A stretch of 64,000 nt of DNA from Anaerolineae bacterium (GTDB lineage: Bacteria > Chloroflexota > Anaerolineae > Aggregatilineales > Phototrophicaceae): positions 86,262-150,261 of the forward strand of contig JALHNT010000006.1 in NCBI GenBank assembly GCA_022843385.1. Reading direction: 5' to 3'. Each line of letters begins with the position of its first letter. Positions within the stretch are counted from its first letter, which is position 1. The notes beneath the pieces were generated by a model. It was not told where the DNA came from, searched no databases, and saw nothing but the letters and a program-made list of their open reading frames with translations. Shown here in pieces: positions 1 to 7,310 of this stretch. Position numbers and translations under genes: made by a program.

Positions 1-2070
1 ATACTGCGGTTCGTCATTCTGCGCCAGCATCCAGGCCACCGACGCATCGGTGAAATCCAGTTCCAGGCCGCGCTCGGAGGCCATCTTGGTTTCCTTTTTC
101 AAGAGCAGCAGCAGGATGTCGTGCAGGCTGTCTGCCGACAGGGCATTGAACATGATGACTTCATCAAGACGGTTGAGGAATTCCGGACGGAACCAGGTGC
201 GCACCTCTTCCATCGCCTCTTCGCGGATTTCATCGGTCACCACCGGCACCGCCAGATATTCCGAGCCGAGGTTGCTGGTGAGGATGACAACCGTCTCGCT
301 GAACTGCGTCTGATTGCCCCGCCCATCGGTCAGGCGGCCTTCCTCGATCACCTGCAACAGAATGTCCATGATGCGCGGGTGGGCTTTTTCCACCTCATCG
401 AACAGCACGATGATGTAGGGCTGCTGCCGCACCCGTTCGGTCAACTGACCGCCCGCCTCGCTATCCACATAACCGCTGGGCGACCCGATCAGCCGGTTCA
501 GGCTGGACTCGTCTTTGAACTCGCTCATATCCAGCGGCAGCATGGCGTCTTCGCTGCCGAACATGAACTCGGCCAGCGCCCGCGCCAGTTCGGTTTTACC
601 GACGCCGGTCGGCCCCAGGAAGAGGAATGCCCCAATCGGGCGCTTGGCATCCTTCAGCCCCACCCGCGCCGTCTTGATGGCACGGCTGACCGACAGCACC
701 GCTTCGTCCTGCCCGATCAGGCGCTCCTTGAGATGCTCGACCATGCTGGCGTAGCGCAGCCGTTCATCCTCACCCAGCTTGTTCACCGGAATGCCGGTCA
801 TCTGGCTGGCTGTGAGCGTCACATCCTCAGCATCCAGGCTGGTATCGCCGGTGCGCTGACTGGTGAAGGGAAGTTGACTCTGGTGGCTCATGGCGACCAT
901 CGCCGCCGACCGGTGGATGAGCTGCTCGGCGCTGCGCGGCAGGGGCGTGCTGCTCAGATAGCGCTTTGCCAGCCGAGCGGAGAGTGTCAGCGCTTCATCA
1001 ACAATGTGCAGCTTGTAGTCGGCTTCGAGATGCGGCTTGAGGATTTTCAGAATCTCGATGGTCTCGTCCATTGACGGCTCCGGCACCCGGATCACCTGGC
1101 TGTTCTCAGCGATCGCGCTGACCACCGCCAGCCGTTCCTTATAATCCTGTTCGCTGGAGGTACCGATGATGACCGGATCATCCGCCAGGAAGGCTTTCTG
1201 GATCAGCGGCGTGGCCTTGCCAAACTCAGCCTTGATCGGCCCGCCGAAGAAGCGATGCAGATGCGGGATGAAGAGGATGCCCCCGGCGGCCTTGCTCATG
1301 CCGGCGCGCACCGCCTTCTGGTCGCTGTCGAGCAGTGCCGTCTCGTCGATCTGCACCAGATTCGACAGGCCGAACGGCCCCTTGCCTTCGGACATCAGCA
1401 GCCCCAGGCTGTAGGCCAGCGTCCGCTTGCCCACGCCATCCGGCCCGATCAGGATGATATGCCGGTTGACCGCCTGCGACAGGATGTTCACCATATCGCG
1501 CAGCAGATCATTGCGGAAATACACCGCTCGCAGCTTGCCGGCTTTGGCCTGCGCCACCACATCCTGCGTCGTCCCATCCGGGCGCAGCCGCACCTGGCTG
1601 TTATCGGTCAGCAGATCGCTGATCGCCTTGGGGGTGATGCCGTGCTGCCGCAGTAACCCGCTGGTGGACATCGACGGCTCGGCCATGACCGAGAGGAGAT
1701 GGTCGGTATCAACCCGCACCTCATCCTGCGAATTCGCCAGACTGAGCGAGTCATCAATCAGGATGATAGCCTGCTTGGAAAGCGGAACCTGCCGGTTGCC
1801 CTTCGCCACAAAGTCCAGGTTGCCGTTCTGATCGGCGCGACCCTCCACCGCCAGATGCACCTGACGATCCAGCTTCTCCATATCGACGCCGCGGCTGCTC
1901 CTGAACACTTCCAGCAGTCGCGCCCCGGCGGTATCCTTGCGCCGCAGCAGCGCCAACAGGATCACTTCCGGGATGATGGTCGGTTTGCGATACTGATCTT
2001 TCAGCGCCACCGCGTCATTCAACACGGCGTCAAGGTCCTTCGAAAGCAAATCGGGGTTCAACGTTCCCAT
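1..2070 (-). CDS. Clp/Hsp100 AAA+ ATPase (ClpC/ClpB-like), 3' end outside window
   Basis: Hsp100-type unfoldase. At least 690 codons are visible, and the frame stays open to base 1, so the C-terminus is missing. The order is an N-terminal Clp repeat domain (about residues 1-150), a first AAA+ module with Walker A GPDGVGKRT (K215), a short linker with the family signature TGIPVNKL, and a second AAA+ module with Walker A GPTGVGKTE (K492) and Walker B LFDEVEKAH. There is no long ClpB-type middle domain between the modules, so it is more ClpC-like. The first module is abnormal. The residue after the Walker A lysine is Arg instead of Thr/Ser, and the Walker B Asp-Glu is Pro269-His270 (ILFIPHLHRF). 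The second module looks intact. Start ATG is at 2070. It is divergent from the esterase gene at 2210. Confidence 0.9.
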   Translation of the reverse strand, partial: MGTLNPDLLSKDLDAVLNDAVALKDQYRKPTIIPEVILLALLRRKDTAGARLLEVFRSSRGVDMEKLDRQVHLAVEGRADQNGNLDFVAKGNRQVPLSKQAIILIDDSLSLANSQDEVRVDTDHLLSVMAEPSMSTSGLLRQHGITPKAISDLLTDNSQVRLRPDGTTQDVVAQAKAGKLRAVYFRNDLLRDMVNILSQAVNRHIILIGPDGVGKRTLAYSLGLLMSEGKGPFGLSNLVQIDETALLDSDQKAVRAGMSKAAGGILFIPHLHRFFGGPIKAEFGKATPLIQKAFLADDPVIIGTSSEQDYKERLAVVSAIAENSQVIRVPEPSMDETIEILKILKPHLEADYKLHIVDEALTLSARLAKRYLSSTPLPRSAEQLIHRSAAMVAMSHQSQLPFTSQRTGDTSLDAEDVTLTASQMTGIPVNKLGEDERLRYASMVEHLKERLIGQDEAVLSVSRAIKTARVGLKDAKRPIGAFLFLGPTGVGKTELARALAEFMFGSEDAMLPLDMSEFKDESSLNRLIGSPSGYVDSEAGGQLTERVRQQPYIIVLFDEVEKAHPRIMDILLQVIEEGRLTDGRGNQTQFSETVVILTSNLGSEYLAVPVVTDEIREEAMEEVRTWFRPEFLNRLDEVIMFNALSADSLHDILLLLLKKETKMASERGLELDFTDASVAWMLAQNDEPQY

Positions 2071-2169
2071 TGAATTTGTCCTGTGGTCGTGCAGACGAAC
2101 GCTACTAAAGTTAACCTGAAAGCGCACCAGAAACAAGCGTGAGTCGGGTTCTGGCGCGGGTCAAGCCTG

Positions 2170-2178
2170 TGTTATAGT
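2170..2178 (+). promoter_or_regulatory. extended -10 promoter upstream of the esterase/CapA gene
   Basis: TG-T-TATAGT, with TATAGT at 2173-2178, lies 32 bases before the start codon at 2210. There is no good -35 box, as is usual for extended -10 promoters. It lies in the 139 bp divergent gap shared with the Clp gene. Confidence 0.45.
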
Positions 2179-2209
2179 AAGCTGAATTGAAACAGCCTGG
2201 GTCAGAAAT

Positions 2210-4378
2210 ATGACGATCTCACATCACCGAGTCATCCCACTCTATACGTGTATTGTACTGTTTTTGTTCGCTGGCGCTGCCCAGTCCGCCATCTGTGACG
2301 CCACCCAGGGCAGCATCACGCGCGGCCAGTATCGCAGCCTCATCGCCGAGACCAACATGTATTTCTCGGTCTATACCCCACCCTGCTATGACCAGGAGAC
2401 GCGCACCTACCCGGCGCTGTACCTGATGCACGGCTCCAACGAGGATGACGGACAGTGGGGGCGGCTGGGGATTCAGGAGCATCTGGATCGCGGGATCACC
2501 GACGGAACGCTGCCGCCAATGATCGTGGTCATGCCGTTCGGCGAGTGGATCGCCAATCAGAATCAATTTGATCGCGTTTCCTGGGAGAATGTCTTTCTCG
2601 AAGAACTGCTGCCGCTGGTCGAAAGCAGCTACCGCATCGACCCGCGCCGTGAAGCCCGCGCCATCGGCGGCATCTCGCGCGGCGGCTTCTGGGCCTTCGA
2701 GCTGGCCTTCCGCCATCCCGACCGGTTCAGCGCCGTCGGTGGACACAGCGCCTTCTTCGCTGAAGGCAACGCCCCGCCCGATTACGACCCGCTGAAGCTG
2801 GCGCTCAACGCGCCCGATCTCGATACGCTGGCGATATGGCTGGATCGGGGCGCACAGGATTACGCCGCCCCCGGCCTCGATCTGATGCGCGAGCGACTGA
2901 CGACGCGCGGCATCCCCCATCAATACACCATCTTTCCCGAAGGGCAGCACGCCAACAGCTACTGGCGGCAGCATGTGCTGACTTATCTCCAGTTCTACGC
3001 CGCCAGTTGGGCCGATCAGGTGCCCGCGCCGACGCTCACGCCCGTGCCGCTGATCTTCGCCACCAACACCCCCTTCCTGACCGCCACCCCGATCCCCGCC
3101 GCCAGCTATGATCTGTTCGTGCCAGCCGTCGCCTTCCCCAGCCTTCAGACCGGCATCATGACCCAGACGCTCATGGACATCCGTACCGGACAGGCGGTGC
3201 CGAAGCTGGCGCTATCTGAATCGGCTGCCGCCCGCTTGAACGCCTATGGCATGTGGACGAATGGCATCACCACCGTCGCCGATGATGCCCTCCTCAATAC
3301 CCTGTGGCGAGACCGCTCGCTCTTCACCCTACTGCCCTTCGACCAGTTGACTCCGCGCTACCGGATGCTGACCGTCGATGGCACGCTGCCAATTGACCTC
3401 GATCTGGCGACCTATCCGCTGGCCTTCAGTTCAGCCACGCCGAATTATCAACCCGATCAGTTGACGCGCATCATGGCCTCCGGCGTGACCGCCCTGACGC
3501 GGGTGACACGCGAGACAATAAACCGCAACGGCGTCACCTGGGCAGGCGAAGCGCTGCGCCCGTATGTCGAGCAGGTCGATTTCTTCCACACCAGCAACGA
3601 AGTCTCGTTCTCGCCCCTCTGTCCCCAGGCCGATGGCGAACAACTCGGCGCGTTCTGCTCCAAAGAAGCTCACTTCAGCCTGTTGACCGATCTGGGGCTG
3701 GACATCGTGGAACTCAGCGGCAACCACAACCTCGACTTCGGCAGCGAGAATTATCTCACGACGCTGGAGTGGTATCGTGAGCGCAACATCCTCACCGTTG
3801 GCGGCGGCGAAACGCTGAAACAGGCGCGGCAGCCCCTGACGCTGGAACATCACGGCAACCGCATCATCTGGCTCAGTTGCAACGCCGTCGGCCCCTACTA
3901 CGCCCTGGCCGAAGCCGATACGCCCGGTGCCGCCGATTGTGACTGGGGCTGGCTGCGAACCGCGCTGCCGGAACTGGATGCGGCCTCCGATGTCCTGATC
4001 GTCAGTGTGCAGTATCTCGAAGTCGAGGACTACCAACCGCTGCCGCAGCAGGTGAGCGACTTTCGCGGCCTGGCCGACCTGGGCGCGGATGTCGTCCTCG
4101 GCACCCAGGCACATAAACCCCAGACCTATGAGTTCTACACCGGCCGGGGCGGCAAACCGACCTTCATCCATTATGGACTGGGCAATCTGTTCTTCGACCA
4201 ACCCTTCTGGGGCAACATGCGCTTCTTCATGGATCAGTTGTTGATTTATCAGGGGCGGCTGCTGACGGTGGATGTGTTCACCGGCATCATCGACGACAAC
4301 GCCCGTCCCCGCCCGATGACCGCCGAGGAGCAGCTCAACTTCCTCGCCTTCATGTTCAACACCCAGGGGCGCTTCTGA
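2210..4378 (+). CDS. secreted esterase fused to a CapA-like (PGA_cap) domain
   Basis: A 722-residue exported protein. Residues 1-26 form a signal peptide ending near AQSA. Residues about 30-270 match the putative esterase family (alpha/beta hydrolase, Esterase D/Fes-like): LYLMHGSNEDDGQWG, then the nucleophile elbow GGISRGGFW with Ser156. A Pro/Thr-rich linker (about 275-300) follows. The C-terminal part (about 310-722) resembles the CapA/PgsA poly-gamma-glutamate capsule family (metallophosphatase-like), with GNHNLDFG at residues 504-511 and a later GTQAHKPQ motif. The enzyme probably acts outside the membrane on an ester or polymer substrate that the sequence does not reveal. It appears monocistronic, with an extended -10 at 2170-2178. 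The domain combination is unusual, but both halves are clear. Confidence 0.85.
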   Translation: MTISHHRVIPLYTCIVLFLFAGAAQSAICDATQGSITRGQYRSLIAETNMYFSVYTPPCYDQETRTYPALYLMHGSNEDDGQWGRLGIQEHLDRGITDGTLPPMIVVMPFGEWIANQNQFDRVSWENVFLEELLPLVESSYRIDPRREARAIGGISRGGFWAFELAFRHPDRFSAVGGHSAFFAEGNAPPDYDPLKLALNAPDLDTLAIWLDRGAQDYAAPGLDLMRERLTTRGIPHQYTIFPEGQHANSYWRQHVLTYLQFYAASWADQVPAPTLTPVPLIFATNTPFLTATPIPAASYDLFVPAVAFPSLQTGIMTQTLMDIRTGQAVPKLALSESAAARLNAYGMWTNGITTVADDALLNTLWRDRSLFTLLPFDQLTPRYRMLTVDGTLPIDLDLATYPLAFSSATPNYQPDQLTRIMASGVTALTRVTRETINRNGVTWAGEALRPYVEQVDFFHTSNEVSFSPLCPQADGEQLGAFCSKEAHFSLLTDLGLDIVELSGNHNLDFGSENYLTTLEWYRERNILTVGGGETLKQARQPLTLEHHGNRIIWLSCNAVGPYYALAEADTPGAADCDWGWLRTALPELDAASDVLIVSVQYLEVEDYQPLPQQVSDFRGLADLGADVVLGTQAHKPQTYEFYTGRGGKPTFIHYGLGNLFFDQPFWGNMRFFMDQLLIYQGRLLTVDVFTGIIDDNARPRPMTAEEQLNFLAFMFNTQGRF

Positions 4379-4760
4379 CCGGTCACTGGTACAGCGCGGC
4401 ATACGGGGTCAACCCCCTCCTGCTAATTCTTTCTGACAAACGCACCAAAGAGGCTGCCCGTCTACTCTCTTCAGCGCCTTTAGTGCGCTTACCGAATTCC
4501 CGGTAGCTGGGCGGCTTTAGCCCCCAGCGCCATCATCTGCTTTCACGCCATCACTTGCAGAGTAACTCTCCCGCAGAGCGCGAAGAGAAAATCACGGCTT
4601 AGAATTGAGCATCGCCGCACCAACAACTATGAACTAATAACTAACAACTAACCCCTCCCCTATCCACCTGACCAGGCCACCTCACCAGCAAAATCTAGCC
4701 ACCTATCCGATAGGAAAATCCGCCTATTGACCTTACAATCTATTACAATGTCAGTGTTCG
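4379..4760. other. gene-free interval with small palindrome and AT-rich units
   Basis: I see no credible reading frame in these 382 bases. There is a run of AACTA-like units at about 4625-4651, of the same low-complexity style as the mosaic regions near 7.5 and 27 kb. A 13-bp palindrome, CCTATC-c-GATAGG, lies at 4702-4714. A -10-like TACAAT at 4744-4749 precedes the receiver gene. The palindrome sits about 30 bases upstream of that hexamer and could be an operator (inference). Confidence 0.4.
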
Positions 4761-5168
4761 ATGGATAAGCGCATGAACCCCATTCGTACCGTACTGCTGT
4801 TGGAAGACAACCCGTCGCTGGCCGAGATGTTCACCAAGATCGTCCGTAAGGCCGGCTACGAAGTATTCACCACCACGTCGCTGGAGAATGCCCGCGTGCT
4901 GCTGCGTCATATCAGCTTCGATGTCTTTCTCTGCGATATGCGGCTGGGCGATGGCTATGGTATCGACCTGCTGATCGAGCAGCAGGCCATCCTGTATGCC
5001 AATCACACCCGTGTCATCGTCATCTCGGCTGAAGATCAATTCCGCGAAGCCTGTGCAGCGGTGGGCGTCGAGTTCTATCTGGAAAAGCCAGTCTCGCCGC
5101 GCATGTTGACCGACCTGCTCAGTCGACTGGGGCAGCCATCCCCGACCATCGCCGCCCTGTCGTCATGA
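4761..5168 (+). CDS. single-domain response regulator (CheY-like receiver)
   Basis: A 135-residue stand-alone receiver domain. The acidic pair is in LLLEDN near the N-terminus, the phospho-acceptor is Asp59 in CDMRLGDG, the switch Ser is in VISAED, and the conserved Lys-Pro is in LEKPVSP. There is no output domain, so it should act by phosphotransfer or protein contact. No kinase is adjacent; histidine kinases lie at 33134 and 40059. An in-frame ATG at 4773 (protein starting MNPIRT) has a better ribosome-binding context (GGATAAG) and may be the real start. Confidence 0.85.
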   Translation: MDKRMNPIRTVLLLEDNPSLAEMFTKIVRKAGYEVFTTTSLENARVLLRHISFDVFLCDMRLGDGYGIDLLIEQQAILYANHTRVIVISAEDQFREACAAVGVEFYLEKPVSPRMLTDLLSRLGQPSPTIAALSS

Positions 5169-5189
5169 AGGGGGCGATTTTCGCTCCCT

Positions 5190-5338
5190 CACACCTCGTT
5201 TTTCCAAACCCTTCTCTAACCTTTCACCGACCGGCTTAACCGTTGCCCTCCCGCAAAACGGTTAACGCCGTCTGACCGTAACCCGTACCAAAAAGTTTAC
5301 CAAAAGTTCACCCGTAAGCGGGCAATCGATGCTAGGCT
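5190..5338 (+). promoter_or_regulatory. repeat-type promoter element, copy 1
   Basis: One of three copies in the window. Two 11-nt direct repeats, GTTTACCAAAA (from 5295) and GTTCACCCGTA (from 5306), are followed exactly 15 bases after CCCGTAA by a -10-like TAGGCT (5333-5338). No consensus -35 is present; the second repeat unit overlaps that position, as in PhoB/OmpR-type activated promoters. Further upstream are AACC boxes 11 nt apart (5207 and 5218) and an inverted repeat TTAACCGTT/AACGGTTAA (5236-5265). The element leads into the truncated beta-propeller gene. Activator identity is unknown; the PHO-box resemblance is inference. Confidence 0.6.
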
Positions 5339-5375
5339 GGTGGATAACAGTCGTCAGATCGAAGGGGTCTGGCGC

Positions 5376-5381
5376 TATAAT
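5376..5381 (+). promoter_or_regulatory. -10 hexamer upstream of truncated beta-propeller gene
   Basis: A consensus TATAAT lies 28 bases before the ATG at 5409. It is not preceded by a recognisable -35 box. It is an alternative or second promoter to the -10-like TAGGCT at 5333-5338. Confidence 0.35.
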
Positions 5382-5408
5382 CCGTGCCATCAGACAGCGA
5401 TTGAGGGG

Positions 5409-5789
5409 ATGACCATGTTCCGCCACATGATCAGGACGCCGTATCGACTATTGGGCCTGTTGAGCATTCTGCTGCTATTCCCCTTCCACCCGGCTTTTAC
5501 CCAATCGACAACCGATCAACTGGTGATTGAGTGGGAGCAAATTCTCAATAGTGATATCTCGTATGTCGATTGGAGTCCTGACAGCCAGTATTTAGCCTAT
5601 CAACTCACTGGCACAATCAATACAGTGTCCATTCTTCATATTGACACCCGTACTTCGCGTGAAATCACCCTTCCGTCACAGTCCGAGGAAATCACTTCAG
5701 TTTTCCCGGTTGGATTCGAAACGGATATCTATTCATATTATGTATGTAAGTGCACCAAAGTGAAATGCGTCGCTACCTTTCCCAATTAG
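5409..5789 (+). pseudogene. truncated secreted beta-propeller (WD40/TolB-like) protein
   Basis: About 126 residues: a signal peptide (LLGLLSILLLFPF, cleavage near AFTQ) and a single propeller blade with the motif YVDWSPDSQYLAY. The frame then ends in a short unrelated tail (KCTKVKCVATFPN). Full-length relatives have several blades; compare the complete gene at 61912. The start is ATG 5409 or 5415, the latter better spaced from GAGGGG. The break lies just before an AT-rich cassette starting near 5790, so insertion of that DNA probably removed the rest of the gene (inference). It may also still be expressed as a short secreted protein. Confidence 0.6.
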
Positions 5790-5819
5790 CTGAAATCAGA
5801 TCCAAAAGTACGATTTTCG

Positions 5820-5848
5820 TTGTCGGTAAATGTTTGAGGTTGTATAAT
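5820..5848 (+). promoter_or_regulatory. sigma70-type promoter of the AT-rich cassette
   Basis: TTGTCG (5820-5825), a 17-base spacer and a perfect TATAAT (5843-5848). Predicted transcription begins near 5855, just upstream of an AAAGGA ribosome-binding site (5861-5866). This gives the two-gene cassette its own promoter. Confidence 0.7.
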
Positions 5849-5874
5849 CAGATAAGTTGGAAAGGATAAGCTTT

Positions 5875-6432
5875 TTGTTCGACTTAGAGCAACGCCGCAC
5901 TATACATGATGCAGTAATTATCGTCATTCGCAAGAGTCTTGAATTGGCTAATGCGATCCCGCCTAGCGATCTGAAGGATCAAATTGATATAGTAAATGTT
6001 ATCACTCTGGAGTTAAGGCTTGCCATAGAGGTCGATTCTTATTCTAAATCAAGCGATGCTGACTGGCGATTTCGGATAGATCGTTTATTAGAAAACCTTT
6101 CCGAATTGCTATACATAATATCACTATATAGTAATAATGATACAGAGATAGAAACAGGATCTACGCTACTGAGAAGTGTTGAAGCTTTACAATTCTCGAT
6201 AAGAGCATACGAGGAAGCGGTAAGACTCGATAGGAACAAACGTTCCTTAAGGTATATTTTTCTCAGGCGAGATGCATTCCCAGCCTTTGCTGCACTTTTT
6301 GCAATCATGCTTTCCTTATTTGATTCATTCGGCATTGACAACTCACCCTTTTATGCATTCACTGTAGTAATGATCACTATTATGCTTGTATTATCTTTAG
6401 CTCAATCCTATGAATTTCTCAAAAGGAGATAG
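5875..6432 (+). CDS. unrecognised helical protein with two C-terminal membrane segments
   Basis: I do not recognise this gene. About 185 residues begin at TTG 5875, placed 8 bases after AAAGGA; an in-frame TTG at 5857 would be almost leaderless. The N-terminal two thirds is predicted helical and charged. The C-terminus has two hydrophobic segments (AFPAFAALFAIMLSLF and AFTVVMITIMLVLSLA) and ends in FLKRR, giving an inner-membrane hairpin with a cytoplasmic N-domain. Base composition and codons are strikingly AT-rich against neighbours, suggesting transfer. It is the first gene of a two-gene unit; the next start is 5 bases after its stop, and that gene's ribosome-binding site overlaps this stop. 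Confidence 0.7.
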   Translation: MFDLEQRRTIHDAVIIVIRKSLELANAIPPSDLKDQIDIVNVITLELRLAIEVDSYSKSSDADWRFRIDRLLENLSELLYIISLYSNNDTEIETGSTLLRSVEALQFSIRAYEEAVRLDRNKRSLRYIFLRRDAFPAFAALFAIMLSLFDSFGIDNSPFYAFTVVMITIMLVLSLAQSYEFLKRR

Positions 6433-6437
6433 CAAGT

Positions 6438-7310
6438 TTGTCCCAACACAATATTGAGAACAGCTTGCCCAAGCGCATCGAACAGATGGGTTACAGCTTC
6501 AAAGTACGTATATTCAATGAAGCACTTCAGATTGTTGATGGAGATGTAGAGAAACTCACTGATCAAATTTACGATAGCGCACTCACTAAAGTAATACAAC
6601 AATACATAAATGATCATTCTCCTCAACTTATTTCACAATTAGATGACTATAAAGTAGTACAAGATAATCAACGTAAACAAATAGACGCACTAGAGATTCA
6701 GTTGCAACTTGAAGTAACACAGTCACGTGAATTAGAAAAGCATTTTGAGCAAGAACTAGAAACGCAACGAAGCGCTCTAAACCATACTACAGATTTACTG
6801 ACAAAAGCCAATGAAAATAACGGATCGCTTAAGCGAGAACTTGTATCTGTACACAAGAGACTTAAGACCACACGAAACGCATTAATATCTGAGCGAGGAG
6901 TATCAAATAATTTAAACGCATTGCTAGAGAGAGCTTCAAACAAACCGCAAAAAACACCCTCGCAAAGAATTTTGGGGTTAGCTTTGACATTAATTGGAGG
7001 AGGTGTGGCATTCACTTGGGCGTTACCAGTATTTGTTAACAGTTTAATTACAGGTAATAGCGATACAGCTATTCAAGCTGGTCTACTGGCTTTAGGTGGC
7101 TTCATAGCTGTATCAGCAGTTGAAAATAACTTTTTAGGATTATTTGAAACCAAAGAGCAAGTACCTAAAACTCATCGTCTTAGACTCAATCTACTTAATA
7201 CTCTACAGAATCACGAAACATCGTCTCAAACAGATTCACCAGCAGATGACGTTTCTGACTCACCTACAGCAACAGGCCACAACAGTAAGATGTCAGGTAA
7301 GCGTATGTGA
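6438..7310 (+). CDS. unrecognised coiled-coil protein with two membrane segments
   Basis: I do not recognise this gene. 290 residues start at TTG 6438 with AAAAGGAGA nine bases upstream. Residues about 1-75 are globular. About 75-160 are a charged coiled coil (many Gln/Glu/Lys, heptad-like). Two hydrophobic stretches follow near 178-200 (ILGLALTLIGGGVAFTWALP) and 210-228 (AGLLALGGFIAVSAV), and the tail is polar. The architecture parallels the preceding gene: soluble helical N-part plus a two-helix membrane hairpin. The pair probably forms a membrane complex. AT-rich like its partner and unlike the rest of the window, it looks horizontally acquired. A defence or envelope-stress function is possible but unsupported. 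Confidence 0.7.
   Translation: MSQHNIENSLPKRIEQMGYSFKVRIFNEALQIVDGDVEKLTDQIYDSALTKVIQQYINDHSPQLISQLDDYKVVQDNQRKQIDALEIQLQLEVTQSRELEKHFEQELETQRSALNHTTDLLTKANENNGSLKRELVSVHKRLKTTRNALISERGVSNNLNALLERASNKPQKTPSQRILGLALTLIGGGVAFTWALPVFVNSLITGNSDTAIQAGLLALGGFIAVSAVENNFLGLFETKEQVPKTHRLRLNLLNTLQNHETSSQTDSPADDVSDSPTATGHNSKMSGKRM

Noticed and set aside
5875..7310. AT-rich gene pair considered as a toxin-antitoxin system
   Set aside because: Both proteins are large for that class and both have membrane hairpins; no known toxin or antitoxin motif is visible.
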